Source: Symsagittifera roscoffensis | Lineage: Eukaryota > Xenacoelomorpha > Acoela > Convolutidae | Direction of reading: 5' to 3' | Assembly (NCBI RefSeq): GCF_963678635.1 | Contig: NC_087070.1 | Span: forward strand, 54,972,617-55,036,616 | Length of the DNA: 64,000 nucleotides | Shown: piece by piece, positions 1-12,066 of the stretch | Position numbering within the stretch: the stretch's first letter is position 1 | Layout of the letters: every line of letters begins with the position of its first letter | Program-made: the position numbers and the translations under genes | The notes under the pieces: model-generated | Database searches by the model: none | What the model was told of the DNA's origin: nothing | Seen by the model: only the letters and a program-made list of their open reading frames with translations

Positions 1-358
1 TGAAAAAAATATGAATAGATGAGATCAGATTTACCATGTTACGAAGAAAAATGACAAATTTTTAATCCGCTGAATTTTAAATTAATTCCAAAATTAGAGA
101 TATTCAGTATCATATTTGAGTGTTTCATTCAATGCTGAAAACATTATTTTGACTTGAAATGCTGTCAACAAACCCGGTTTGACCAAAAATGCTTATCATA
201 CAATTTTCATACATGAAAAAAAAATGCTTATCATACTCTTTCATACAATTTCATGGAGTAAACAAAGTGTACAAAAATAGCAAAATACGCATTATTTCCA
301 TATAATGAAATTATTTGATAAGCATTTTTTCATACTATGAAACAGCTTGACAAGCATT
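1..358. repeat. Foldback repeat A, copy 1
   Basis: The sequence recurs from 6701 to about 7070. Its right half (about 180-358) is an imperfect inverted repeat whose arms read AATGCTTATCATACAATTT and the opposite-strand TGATAAGCATT. The same arms recur at 10195-10290, 13755-13910 and 35375-36462. It looks like a palindromic, MITE-like or foldback element and has no coding capacity. Confidence 0.65.
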
Positions 359-1122
359 AGTTTTGAACCCCAGACCCCCTGGATCCTTACTTCAGGTGCT
401 ATGCCCTATGCAAATAGACCCCACCCCGACTTCCGGAACTCGTTTATCGGACCCCACTGAACGCAGGGAGCTAAAACTTTGGGATAGCATAGGTATAACC
501 GAAGTACATCAGGTATCATAATTTGAGCAAAATCTAGCGGTTGAACCGGAATTTATTACCACTTTGGAAAACCACCCCTTAAACCGGAAGTAGGCAGCTT
601 ACGAAAAATTATGGGCGAGTGCATATCAATTTTATGGCGGCAATAGACACTATAACTCATCCTAGAAAAAATACCCCCGTGATTAAACCCTCCGACGGCC
701 CAATCCGGTATTGATATCTTTTTCCCGAGAAAAGTGACAATGGACAATATAAATGGGTGTAACTTGGGAAGTATTGATGGGATATGGACGAAACTTGATA
801 GGTAGGACCCCTATGGATATCTAAAACCTGAATGTAGAAGATTGACATCGGGTGACCCCGGGGTGACCTCAAATTGTCCTTTGGGCGTTTAGGACCAAAT
901 TCGTATAGAAAACTTCGGACTTAACACCGGAAAGTGGCGTATTCATTCGACCCCAACACTTGGGAAGGAGAATTGTTCACCTTACTTATAATTGAGAGGG
1001 ATCTTACCTATTTGGACTTTTGGGGAATGAATCAGAAGCTGAAAGAGCTATCACTTACACATTGTATGGTTAAAGTAGTGAAACTAATTAAAATGGTCTT
1101 GAAAAACATTGGGTTCAACTTA
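359..1122 (+). repeat. Repeat B, copy 1 (truncated)
   Basis: About 760 bp that matches 8262-8978 with substitutions and small indels (shared landmarks: ACCCCAGACC, GACTTCCGGAACTCG, GGTGACCCCGGGGTGACC). It is GC-richer than its surroundings. Short ORFs on both strands are not conserved between the copies. Homology ends near 1122, whereas the second copy continues into LTR-like sequence, so this copy is probably a fragment of a larger element. Confidence 0.7.
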
Positions 1123-1824
1123 CTGTTAATTTTTGGTCTTAGTTTTGTGTTTTTGTTCTGACCCCTGACAGAGGGAGCAATTTTGTTTCCAAGTTTAATA
1201 GTTAATTTGATTTGCGCAACATCAAGTTACATATTAAACGTTATATGAATCGATTGATTTATTTGTTAATCGATCAATTTAGAAAACAAAAGAAGTTTGA
1301 CCAATTTTTTTGCTTGGCAAAAAAGCAAAGAAATCTTTATTTTAGGCAGACTTCATATTATGAAGGCTGCGTGTAAACTTGCAGGATGTGCAGCTTGAAA
1401 ACTACTATTTGACACAAAAATAATTCAACCGGAACCGCGATATCTGATTGTCTGACACTCGAGCCTCTTAGCAAAACAAAATTCCGACAAGATAACCTAA
1501 GACATTTCGAATTTCAAAAAAAAAATAGATGCCTTCCAAGCTCTTTCAATTTTTAGAACGATTTTTTGTTATAGCGCTTTTTTGATAACATTAACCGACT
1601 TGAGAAAAATGGATCAACAGGTAAAGTTGTTATTCCGCTGGGATTAAATTCTTCTTTCGGAACTAAAAATTGGTTAAGTTTGTTAACGCATTTTTTTCGT
1701 TCGTTTTTGGAGAGCGCTATTTACGTCACTTTCAGCAGATGATTTTCAAGTGAACTCAAAAAGTTCATATAAACTAGGTGCATTCATAAATGCATTAATA
1801 TGTTTGAATGCACATCTGTAGTTA
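1123..1824. other. Intergenic, nothing recognised
   Basis: AT-rich unique sequence with only scattered short ORFs and homopolymer runs. I see no gene, RNA or repeat signal. Confidence 0.5.
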
Positions 1825-2349
1825 TTGTTCCGACTTTCGATACGAAAGTAACGGAATATTTGTGCTCGGGGTGGGCTTTTTTCTTCAGGCAAATTTCGAC
1901 TTTTTAACTTGTCGTTTTTAACGGAATTTTTTTATATCATTCAAAAGCTATTGCTGTCCTGAGTTTAAATTTGAAAAGATATTTTACTTATGATCATTTT
2001 TGGTAAAATTATGGGGGTTTAAATATTGTAATTTCGGCCAATTTGGGACAAATAACGCGCGATATATTTCGCGTAATCGTAAGCGGAGAGATAATCCGTC
2101 TTAGAAATGGTTCCGAATTGGTTAAAAGAAGCTTATTTGCCATAATTGGTTTGTTACAAGGAGCAAAATCTATCCTTTTTTACTTTATATGGCGTGTGGG
2201 GTGATGATTTTCATAAAAAATTTCAAATTGTAGAAAAAAAAATTTCATTTTTTTTATTTAATTGAATTTTTTAATGTTATTACTGCTCCATAAAACTTAA
2301 AAGGCAGTCGGAACATTCAAGGCTTCGCCTTGTTACGAGCAGCCTTGTT
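1825..2349 (+). repeat. HINE-like hairpin repeat, copy 1
   Basis: One of eight family members. It begins TTGTTCCGACTTTCGATACG, with a perfect 7-bp hairpin ACTTTCG/CGAAAGT, and ends in AGTCGGAACA, then a hairpin, then the terminal CTTGTT. TGTTCCGACT at the 5' end is inverted as AGTCGGAACA upstream of the 3' hairpin. In this copy the 3' hairpin is CAAGGC-TTC-GCCTTG, while other copies have CAGGGC-TTC-GCCCTG: a compensatory change that keeps the stem. A 5'-terminal inverted repeat, its partner placed inside the 3' hairpin and no ORF are features of Helentron-associated (HINE) elements. The class assignment is inference. Confidence 0.65.
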
Positions 2350-2775
2350 AGAGACTTTTAGCAACAATTTAAGACTTTTACCTAAAAAAAAAACAAAAGA
2401 AATCAACAAAAACCTATATATGAGTCTTCACTACGTTCATTACTATTATATACACGAAGAAAAATAAACAATAAATAGAAGAACAGGTAAGAATTTAAAC
2501 ACAGTTTACACAATCGGAGTGTATGCAACAAGTTTAGTAAAATAACTGACTGTTTTCCAGTATAAAAAGGTACTACTGGGTCAACTATTTGTGTTCGGTT
2601 AGTTTTTTGTGCTAGTGTTTTTTTTTGTATATATTAATTACTAGGTAGTTTCAATGAGTTTCCTCATTCGAAAACTAACGCACATTCAAGGCTGTTCTTT
2701 TTAATGAAGTAGTAAGGTAAGATAAGGCAACGAGTGATCAAGAGGTGTTCGAGTTTTAAATTTTGGTCTTAGTTT
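2350..2775. other. Intergenic; TATA-like box near 2563
   Basis: Contains CAGTATAAAAAGG near 2559-2571, followed about 30 bp later by TTCGGTTAGTT, a spacing compatible with a TATA plus initiator promoter. No ORF follows. It may be the edge of another retroelement or chance in AT-rich DNA. Confidence 0.25.
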
Positions 2776-3330
2776 TTGTTCCGGCTTTCCGACTTTCGAT
2801 ACGAAAGTAACAGAATATTTGTGCTCGGGGTGGGTTTTTTTCTTCAGACAAATTTCGACTTTTTAACTAGCCATTTTTGACAATTTTTTTATATCATTCG
2901 AAAGCCATTGTTGTCCTGAACTTAAATTTGAAAAGATATTTCACCTGTGATCATTTTTCGTAAAGTTATGAGGGTTTAAAGATTGCCATTTTGGCCATTT
3001 TGACAAATTTGGGACAATTAGCGCGCGATATAATTCGCGCTATTAACGCGTAAGCGGAGATTTAATCCGTCTTAGATATCGTTCCAAATTGGTTGAAAGA
3101 AGCTTATTTGCCATAATTGATTTATTACAAGCAGCGAAATCTATTGTTTTGTAATTTATATGGCGTGCGGGGGGATGATTATCATAGAAAAATTTTCAAA
3201 TTTTAAATTTTTTTTTTCATTTCATTTTATTTTATTTAACTTTTTTATGTTGTTTATGTTATTACTGCTCCATAAACGTTAAAAAGCAGTCGCAACTTTC
3301 AGGGCTTGACCCTGATACGAGCAGTCTTGT
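2776..3330 (+). repeat. HINE-like hairpin repeat, copy 2
   Basis: Same family as 1825-2349. The 5' end carries a partial internal duplication (TTCCGGCTTTCCGACTTTCG). The 3' end has AGTCGCAAC in place of AGTCGGAACA, then a CAGGG-CTTGA-CCCTG hairpin and the terminal GCAGTCTTGT. Confidence 0.65.
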
Positions 3331-4300
3331 ATACTTTTGTAATACTTTTGATAATCTTTTTTGTTTGACACAATTTTGATATTTTAGTCCAATTACAGAA
3401 AAGTGTATCTGCATTCAATTTTTTAAATAGTCCATGGGGAATTCTATAAAAGAAGTCCATTTTTGAAATTAGTTATTCACGTTCTTTTCTGCGCTATTTC
3501 TATGTTTCGTATGAAAGCGTAAAAGCCTTCCTTTTAACATTTCATTTTGAATTTAGGTTGATTACATTCAAAAGAACTGGGTTCCAAAGAAACCAAGAAT
3601 CAAACCAAAAAAACTAAATTTGAGCGCTACCAGTTTTTTTGGCTTTTTCTTGAAAAAAAGCCCACAAGACAAATGATTGTTCTCATGTCATTCATGATCC
3701 TTAAATTTAGAGTACTGTTTTGCTTATATAATTTGAAAAAAAAAATGTATTCAACTGAGCTCCTTGTCTTAAAATTGACATAAATTTCTGTTTTGCTTGC
3801 AGCTTCTTTTTGCGCATGATCATTTCGCAACATTCGTGAATTCATGTCCGGAGTTCTGAGTCTCAAGGTCTCGGCGCGGTTATGGAAGAGCTAATAGCAC
3901 TTACTTCAAATGCGTGAGCGTGAAAATCTGATGCTAGTCCTGCAGCTACCAGAGTGCACACAACTAAAAACATAGACAACAGAAGTTCATAGGTGAATTG
4001 TATGCTCATTATTATGCTCTCTCCTTAGTAATAACTTTACATTAGCAATAGCTTACATAACGTGGCCAAACTGTTACAACTCAGTTAAAACTTACAACTC
4101 AGTAATAACTAACATAACGTGGCCCAACTGTGCAATGAATAGGCACAGAATTTGATGTTGGTAGGTCAGTGGAATCAATTTTCAAAAAATATCCCAGAAA
4201 CAAATTTTTGAAAATGTGTCAAAATGGGGATCCACTTCGTAAATTTTCTTGGGTTCCAAGTACAAATAATTGAAACAAAAGTTTTGCTGGCTTTTTTATT

Positions 4301-4321
4301 TTGTTGCGGATGCCGCAACAA
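4301..4321. repeat. Hairpin TTGTTGCGG / CCGCAACAA
   Basis: Perfect 9-bp inverted repeat with a 3-nt loop. A related hairpin lies at 4642. Degenerate single copies of CCGCAA (near 4368 and 4406) fall between them. Confidence 0.5.
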
Positions 4322-4641
4322 GCAAAAAGAGCTAGTTTTTCTGGATTCCACAACTGTAAGTGTGTTCCGCAATAGTGAGTGGAATCTGCAAAATTGTATG
4401 AGGAATCCGCAAATCATAGCAGATTACGCTTTTCTGTTTCTTCAATTAAATTAAACCAGTTTAACTGTATGAACAATTAAAAAGCAAGCCGTAGAAAAAT
4501 TAGCTAGCAAATGGGAATTTTTAAAGCAAAGACTTGGGCAGTGTCAGCGGTATCCCTAAACCCTTGTTAAATAAATTTTGGATGTAGTCTTTATTATTTG
4601 GGATAATTTTCCCAGCTTACAAATTATGTCTTCCGCCTACA

Positions 4642-4658
4642 GTTGCGGATTCCGCAAC
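4642..4658. repeat. Hairpin GTTGCGGA / TCCGCAAC
   Basis: Perfect 8-bp inverted repeat around a single T. It shares the GTTGCGG stem with the 4301 hairpin, which suggests a small dispersed palindrome family. Confidence 0.5.
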
Positions 4659-6700
4659 ATTGCAATTTTATTATGCACAAAATTTATAATTTGTTTAGAG
4701 ATTCCACAAACTGTTCCGAATTGCGTAAAAATTCTTAGGAACTCCGTTATTTCGCTTGTTTTTGGAACAATTTCAAGAGGCACAATATTTTTTAGTAATT
4801 TGTTTGTGCAAAGAGGATCAAAGAAAATTGGATTTTGGACAGTTGCGGCTCCCCTTACAATTCATAAAATGCACAGTTTGGCCTCGTAATGAAATTTGGT
4901 CAATATTTATTTTGCTATGGGCTGATCTCATGACCAAAAAACCGAGTGCAGGAAATTTAGCATCTCTGAACAGACCTCATTTGAAACTTTGAACGCATAC
5001 GGAACTTACAAAATTTACGTGCTTAATTAGTGGAATTTTCTTCTATCTGAAGTTTAGGCATTTTCTTCAATTCATGTTGCGATGCAAAAAATTCATGTTC
5101 CGATAGAGGTGTACTGATTCCTGTTTTTTTTTAGTTCTACTTGATTTGCAATAGTTGTTCAAAGAGTCATGTTCTACACGGCCAGATAGATTCGTTAAAG
5201 TTGGGTTTATACAGTTTTCCGATGAAGGAGAGATAGTAGAATTGTGTTTGGATGGTCCACAAGGGTGTCCGACTAAGGTAGAAATACATGTGGTTTCATG
5301 AGAAAACTGGGTCGACATTGGTGTTTTTGAGTGGCGTTGTACTTAGTTTTTCTCATATGTCATTGTCATTTGGTAACTTGTCGCAACAAAAAAAAGTCCA
5401 CATTGTGCTCAGTGGGCTAATTTTGTTTCATATTTGAACTTGTAGCAGTGTAAGCTTAATTTTTGAGTTTTTTGCTGTTGAGCTAATTTTCAATTCATCA
5501 CCTTTGTTTTCGACGTCCAATGTCCATTTAACAGTTGGATATTCTTTTTAACTGAAACGTACAAAAAAAATTCTAATGATTTTCTCTAAAAAACTATAAC
5601 AAAAAGCCAATTCAAACGATAAAAGTTGTCGTTTTTGTATATGGTATTGCAAAAAGATCAATATACAAAATTCAGCAGAAAAAAATACAATCTAGGTTGC
5701 TTCACATTTTGAAATTTAATAAAGTTATCATAAAATTAACTCAATTTGAGAAAACTGAATCAGAAGTGAAAGTATTTATTCCACTAAAAGATTCAAAAAG
5801 TTAACTTCAAAATTGAAAATCGATGAAATGTTTCTACGATCTATATTTGATTTTGAGTTTTGCCTTCCTTTTAACATCAAAAACCTTCCGCAAAAATTAA
5901 AAGTTGAGCGGAATCAAACTTGAAATTTTCATCGTAAAAAAGCAGCCATACCTTTAACGAGTCTTCCATGGTCATCGACTCTATAAAAAATAGTCCGTGT
6001 GAAAAAACAGATGTAATCAATTCAGCAAATAGATGATCTGTTTTTTTTATTATCAAAAAAAAGACAGCCTAAAGCGCCTTGAATTTTAAATTTTTGTGTT
6101 GCTATAATTAATGAGTTCCAAATGATACAGAAGTGCTAATTTTTTTCTTCCACTAGTGTGTTGAAAATTTAATCAAAATTTCAAATTAAAAATCTAAAAC
6201 AATTTTTTTGTGCATGCTGCACTTTACTTAATAAGACTCTACTGTGCTTTGTACTTGCCACAAAAACTCATAGACATGACTAAGGTGACTGACGTGACAG
6301 GGTTTTCTCCAGGATAGGTTTCAAAAATTGTTTGAATCTTTTGGCCATTCTTTTTTAAGTCAACCAAACTGTTTTTTGACTTCTCTAAAATCACTATAAA
6401 GACTTCAACCAGGCCAAATTTAAATTTTTATGCGCCGCAGGCAAATTTTTGAAAATCAGGCCATAAACAGGTGTTTTTTAGGCAATTTTTTGAAACTTAT
6501 TACCAAACAATTATTTTTTTTTTCGGTGTGTACTCCCCACACGAAATTAGTATAAATTGATTCCAAAGGCGCCCTAATAAGAAATTTGAGGTCAGTCAAC
6601 CAAAAATGGATACCTCAAAAGAGTACAAAGGGGGACTTTTTGGGTCGGCAGGGGGTCGAATCTGAGGCTGGGCGTCCAAATCCCTCCTCTCTCCTCGTAA

Positions 6701-7070
6701 TGAAAAAAAAATGAATAGATGAGATCAGATTTACCATGTTACGAAGAAAAATGACAAAATTTTTATCCGTTGAATTTAAAAAAATAAATTTCAAAATTAG
6801 AGATATTCAGTATCATATTTGAGTGTTTCATTCAATGCTGAAAACAATAATTTGACTTGAAATGCTGTCAACAAACCCGGTTTGACCAAACATGCTTATC
6901 ATACAATTTTCATACCTGAAAAAAATGCTTATCATATTTTTTCATACAGTTTCATGGAATAAACGTGAGTGTATAAGAATAGCAAAATACGCACAATTTC
7001 CATATAATGAAATTATTTGATAAGCATTTTTTTCCATACTATGAAACTGCTTGATAAGCATTTTTCCATA
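6701..7070. repeat. Foldback repeat A, copy 2
   Basis: Matches 1-358 from the first bases (GAATAGATGAGATCAGATTT) through the inverted AATGCTTATCATAC / TTGATAAGCATT arms. Repeat B does not follow here; it starts 1.2 kb later, unlike copy 1. Confidence 0.65.
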
Positions 7071-8261
7071 AATAAAAAAACAAAAAATTTTTGTTTTGAA
7101 ATTTAGTGTTTGATTCGAAACACTAACCACGGATTTTGTGTCAAAAAAAACCAAGATTGTAACTGGCAGTTAGCACGCAGACAAATTGCATTTGGTGATT
7201 TTAGCCATTTTAATTTATTTTAACTTTTTTTATGGAATTATGTAACAAAAATGTAATTTTTTGTTTATGGCTAGATATTTTTTGGTTTGAAAATTCTGAT
7301 GGTTGAAAAAAAGCCTGTTTGTTCTTAACTTTGTTTTCATCTTATCAAATAAAACAAAAAATCATAATCTGGTTTACAAAAAAAAAACAATTTTTGTGAA
7401 TTTTGGATTTTTTGGGTGAGAAACTCAACCTGGATTACGTTATAAACACAAAAAGCAGGCAATTTATTTTTGGCAAAATTTATATTTGAGCACAAAAGCA
7501 AGTATGCAACCGAAATAAGAATTAAACATTTTTTACTTCAAATTTGTGTTTTTGTCAAAATGCCCTCTATCTTAGATATGATTAACTAAATCTTTTTCAA
7601 GTTAACCAGACATGTTTTTTTTGTGATTGTTGAAAATTTTTTTTTCAATGATAAAATGATTGTCTTATAGTTTTTATACATGACATTTTTATGACAAGTA
7701 TTTTAAATCGAAACTCTTAAATCGTTTTTTCAATGACCAGAAAGCTTCAAAAGAGGCAAATAGAACAAAACTATTCCTTAAAAAGTTTTAAAACACTTTA
7801 GTTTTTGTAGGATTGGTGATCCTAACACTTTTTTTTGCCTAACTCAAATTGCATTTGAGAGTTTTATTTTGAGAAATGCCTGCAGTGTAGTGAAGGTTTT
7901 TGAGTAGTACGTAGCTCGGTATCGGCGAGTCAATAAAATGAGTACGGACGTAAACAAACAATGAAGTCCAAAATAGTTCGAATCTCCAAAGATATAGTCC
8001 CTCCTTTGTTGGAAAACTCAGGTAAAGTAAGATGTGCAAACCCCCCCCCCCATGGAAACGTTTGAGGCTAGCTTTATGAAAATAATAGGACGGGTACTAG
8101 AGATGATTTGACCAGGGCATGCAAAAATACATAACACACGGACCCCCCATCTCCAAGTGATAACGGTTCACGGAACCGCAAATGGCATATCAGAGCTCAG
8201 TAAATAGCAGTTGGAATGGAACCAAAACATAGTATGTTGAGATTTAGTCGAGGGAAGCTTA
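7071..8261. other. Unique interval between repeats A and B
   Basis: AT-rich with many A and T runs and an 11-12-bp C run at about 8040. It contains no credible ORF. It separates repeats that are directly adjacent at 358/359, so it is either an insertion here or was lost there. Confidence 0.45.
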
Positions 8262-8978
8262 AGTTTAAAACCCCAGACCTCCTGGACCCCTACTTCCGGT
8301 GCTATGTCCTATGCAAATAGACCCCACCCCGACTTCCGGAACTCGTTTCTCGGACCCCACTGAACAAAGCGAGCTAAAATTTTGGGATAGCATAGATAGC
8401 ACCGAGGTACATCAAGTATCATAATTTGAGCAAAATCTAGCGGTTGAACCGGAATTTATTAGCACTTTGGAAAACCACCCCTTAAACCGGAAGTAGGCAG
8501 TTTACGCAAAATTATAGACACTATAACCCATCCTTGAAAAAATACCCCGTGTGATTAAACCCCTCCGACGGCCCAATCCGGTATTAATAGCTTTTTCCCG
8601 GGAAAAGTGATAATGGACAATATAAATGGGTGTAACTTGGGAAGTATCGATGGGATCTGGACGAAACTTGATAGGTAGGACCCTATGAATTTCTAAACGT
8701 GAATGTAGAAGATTCACCCTGGGTGACCCCGGGGTGACCTCAAATTGACCTTTGGGCGTTTAGGACCAAATTCGTATTAACACCGGAAAGTGGTGTATTG
8801 TTTCGACCCCAACCCTTGGGAATGAGAATTGATCACCTTTCTTATAATTGAGAGGGAACTTATCTATTTGGACTTTAGGGGAATGAAGTAGAAGCTGAAA
8901 GAGATATCACTTACACATTGTATGGTTAAAGTAGTGGAACTAATTAAAATGGACTTGGCAAACATTGGGTTCAACTTA
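8262..8978 (+). repeat. Repeat B, copy 2
   Basis: Matches 359-1122. It continues to the right into about 1.2 kb of GC-richer sequence holding a tandem array and a TATA box, so B may be the upstream part of an LTR-like unit. Confidence 0.7.
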
Positions 8979-9589
8979 ATTTAGCGAATGCGCTATTAAT
9001 AGAATATCGATCAGGGTAAAAGAAAATTAATCCCAGGGGGAATTGGTAGTAACAGAGGAATGGAATGGGAAGTAGATCTCCTAAATAGTACGAACGAAAA
9101 GGGTATTTACTTAGCTCCCCGGAGGTGGCTTTTTAGCACGATTTGACCCCTAATAAGCGAATTACGTTCCCCTGATAGCTAGAAGGTCGGGATTGGAATA
9201 GAGTATAGATCGGAAGTTTAGATGCTTAGAATGGGCTAGCAATCTGTAAAAAGGGTCTTCCCCTACCCCTGGGAGGTCGGAGCGCCAATGGGATAATTAA
9301 AAAAAGAATCTTGGGAAGACTGTTCAATTAAATATAACTCGGTATGGAGGTGAAATTGGACTTGATATTTGCACAACTTAGTTAGAGATACCTACAATGA
9401 ACTAAAAACTTGAGTACCTACAATGAACTTGGAACTTGAGACTAGTGTCGTCCGAGGAAAAATTCAGTTAAGACGCGAAATGGGTACCAAAGTAAATGTC
9501 AGGACTTGTAAGGACGACATAACTCTAACTATAATTAAAACTCAAATAGACAAACCTTATAGAGATTAGCGAGCAGCCTACCCTTAGGC

Positions 9590-9734
9590 AGAACAGAGTG
9601 AGCTACTATTAATAATAGTTGGTTCTCAGCTAATAAGAGAACAGAGAAAAGCTACTTTTAAGAGTAGTTGGTTGTCAGTTAGTTAGAGAACAGAGATAAC
9701 TAGTAGTGAGATTAGTCGGGTTCTCAATAGTTAG
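9590..9734 (+). repeat. Tandem repeat, three 48-49-bp units
   Basis: Units start at 9590, 9638 and 9687, each with AGAACAGAG, and a partial fourth starts at 9735. The units are diverged but share the AGAACAG...TAGTTGGTT...TCA...TAG pattern. Their position about 140 bp upstream of a TATA box resembles retroelement U3 enhancer repeats. Confidence 0.6.
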
Positions 9735-9874
9735 AGAACCAGGATTCGCAAAGTAGAGAGATCAGTCAAAGTACCTCAAAGGAATAGTGATCCTTAGTAA
9801 CATTATTAATTTTAGCAGGTCGGATTGAATTTTTGAGTGGAATTATTGTGAGTAATTCGTTAATTAGGATACTC

Positions 9875-9883
9875 TATATAAAA
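9875..9883 (+). promoter_or_regulatory. TATA box, possible LTR promoter
   Basis: TATATAAAA in the context ACTCTATATAAAAGAGAATG, downstream of the tandem array. Position and composition fit a U3 promoter; function is inferred. Confidence 0.35.
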
Positions 9884-10550
9884 GAGAATGGCAATTGTGT
9901 TGATTGATCGCGTACCTTTTCCTTTTGATTAAATTACTAGATTAAATTCGGGCCTTCTAGAGCCTTCTGTAATTGACGAGAGTGATCGAGACAGCCTCAA
10001 AAGCAGCATAGAAAGGGGGCAAGTAACAGAATACAGTTCGGAATAGTTGCCACCAACTTAACACTTTCGGGATTGTGGGTTGTAGTGAATCTCAGTTGCC
10101 CCGCTGAATTCATTACCAATGGGACCATTTTGCGGCGCCTTTGAGTTAGAGTGTGTGAACGGACCTAGAGAAGCAACCTCCGAAATCTACAGTTTTTGTA
10201 TGAATTTTTTTTTGATAAGCATTTTTTCTATAGACTTAATACTTGAAACTGTATGATAAACATTTCTCTTCTATGGACGTCAACTCGGGTAAGTTATACG
10301 TATGACCTCAGGCTTTTTTTGAGTTTCCACGGTCTGAAACCAGATTTTTTGTTCTCAATGTCTGAACCTGGATTTTTGTCCACACCGTAGGAACATAGCA
10401 TTTTTTGGTTCAACAAACCAATTTTTTAGCCACCACGGTGCAAACGTTCTAGTTTTTGTTACGCTGTCAGTAAAATCAGAACTTCAACCCTGGAGTTGAT
10501 AAATAACGTTTGTAAGTTGTAAAAAATTGTACCTGTATGCTTGATACTTT

Positions 10551-11004
10551 TTGTTCCGACTTTCGATACGAAAGTAACGGAATATTTGTGCTCGGGGTGG
10601 GTTTTTGTCATGAGCTCAAATTTGAAAAGATATTTCATCTGTGATCATTTTTTGTAAAGTTACGGGGGTTTAAAGATTGCCATTTTAGAGAATTTGGGAC
10701 AATTAATGCGCGATATATTTCGCGCTATTAACGCGTAAGCGGAGAGTTAATCCGTCTTAGAAATCATTCCAAATTGGTTAAAAGAAGCTGATTTGCCATA
10801 ATTGGTTTGTTACAAGGCGTAAAATCTATCCCTTTGTATTTTATATGGCGTGTGGGGGGTTTATAAAAAAATATTCAAATTTTAGAAATTTTTTTTTTTC
10901 GTTTTGTTTTATTTCATTGAATTTTTTATTATTTTTTTTTCTCCATAAACCTTAAAAGGCAGTCGGAACATTCAGGACTTCGCCCTGATACGAGCAGTCT
11001 TGTT
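10551..11004 (+). repeat. HINE-like hairpin repeat, copy 3
   Basis: Starts TTGTTCCGACTTTCGATACG. It lacks part of the left internal region and retains the GCGCGATATATTTCGCGC core and the 3' AGTCGGAACA, hairpin and CAGTCTTGTT end. Confidence 0.65.
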
Positions 11005-11415
11005 TCAATTTGCAGGCTTTATAAACAACCAGTATTTACAAACGTTCGGCGTCAAAGTTTGAACATATAATGGCATTGGCAATTAATATTGAGAGTTATC
11101 AAATGTGAAAATAACCAGTCAAATTTTTGCAAAATTTTTGAATATTTCCCATTAAACGACAAAATTAAAATTCTCCAATCCAACCTTTGTTTTTGATTAG
11201 GATTTCTCAGCGGTGCGTGTAAAACAATCGATTCTGATAGAATGAAAAAACAAACTTAGAACCATGTTAACATCCTCTATCCTAAAAAGCTTTATTTAGG
11301 GTGGAAGGAGAGGGAGGATATTTTTTTCCAATGTCGGTGAAAATTGCTTTTGATGTTTTTGTAATGAGGAGGGTGATTCTGTTATTGTCAAAAAAATGTT
11401 TGAAGCTGAACTCAC
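11005..11415. other. Intergenic, possible intron
   Basis: Unique sequence without an ORF. If the candidate exon at 11416-11559 is real, this would hold its downstream intron. Confidence 0.3.
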
Positions 11416-11559
11416 GTCCGACTCCTCCCAGAATGAGAGCTACGATGATACAAATCTTGTTTCTTCGACAGCAAAGAGCTGCGCCGAATACAATTGTAGC
11501 AGCTAGAACAAGGACAACTGCCAAACAATGCATAGCCATTATTCCCCGCCAACGCTTCA
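11416..11559 (-). CDS. Candidate host exon, hydrophobic membrane peptide
   Basis: On the minus strand a 48-codon frame is bounded by a TTTTAG acceptor-like site (11560-11565) and a GTGAGT donor (11410-11415). It encodes a basic start (KRWRGIMAM), a hydrophobic stretch (CLAVVLVLAATIVFGAALCC), a basic CRRNK turn and a second hydrophobic stretch (ICIIVALILGGVG), as in a short two-pass membrane segment or a signal plus TM. GC content is clearly higher than in the flanks. No other exon is identified, and a hairpin repeat lies about 20 bp upstream. I do not recognise the family. It may be a remnant of a host gene broken up by repeats, or chance. Confidence 0.3.
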
Positions 11560-11581
11560 CTAAAACATGGTCAATAAAGAA

Positions 11582-12066
11582 AACAAGACTGCTCGTATCA
11601 GGGTCTATGGAGCATTAATAAGATGAAAAATTTCAAAGTTAAAAAAAAAATATTTTGAGAATTGAGATTTTATGCAAAAACAAACCCCCACAGGTCATTT
11701 TAAGAACAAAATGATAGATTTTGCGCCTATTAACAAATCAATTATGGCATAAAGCTTCCTTGAACCAATTTAGAACGATTTCTAATACGGATTAAATCTC
11801 GCCTACGCATTAATAGCGCCAAATTTATCGCGCGTTTATTTTCCCAAATTGGCCAAAATGGCAATCTTTAAACCCCCATAACTTTACAAAAAATGATCAC
11901 AGGTAAAATATCTTTTTAAATTCAAGCTCAGGACAACAATAGCTTTCGAATGATATAAAAAAATTGCGTCAAAAACAGCTAGTTAAAAAGTCGAAATTTG
12001 GCTGAAGAAAAAAAACCCACCCCGAGCACAAATATTCTGTTACTTTCGTATCGAAAGTCGGAACAA
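11582..12066 (-). repeat. HINE-like hairpin repeat, copy 4
   Basis: Reverse orientation: begins AACAAGACTGCTCGTATCAG and ends CGAAAGTCGGAACAA. The segment holding the 3' hairpin arm and the inner inverted repeat is deleted (GTATCAGGG runs straight into TCTATGGAGC). Confidence 0.65.

Larger units (their letters stand above)
3331..6700. other. 3.4-kb unique AT-rich interval without a supported gene
   Basis: Only ORFs under about 105 codons, none with a recognisable domain, codon bias or conserved partner in this window. Two short perfect hairpins at 4301 and 4642 are listed separately. About 6535-6700 is slightly GC-richer and directly precedes foldback repeat A copy 2. Confidence 0.5.
8979..10550 (+). 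other. LTR-like non-coding segment and flank
   Basis: GC-richer than neighbouring DNA to about 10190, without ORFs. It contains the 9590-9734 tandem repeats and the TATA box at 9875. It then passes into a short foldback-A fragment (10195-10290) and unique sequence. This could be a solo LTR, or the 5' part of another element whose body is absent. No partner LTR is visible in the window. Confidence 0.35.

Noticed and set aside
4224-4992. Overlapping plus-strand ORFs of 76-103 codons
   Set aside because: No conserved partner, no domain, overlapping frames and the presence of palindromic motifs; consistent with chance.
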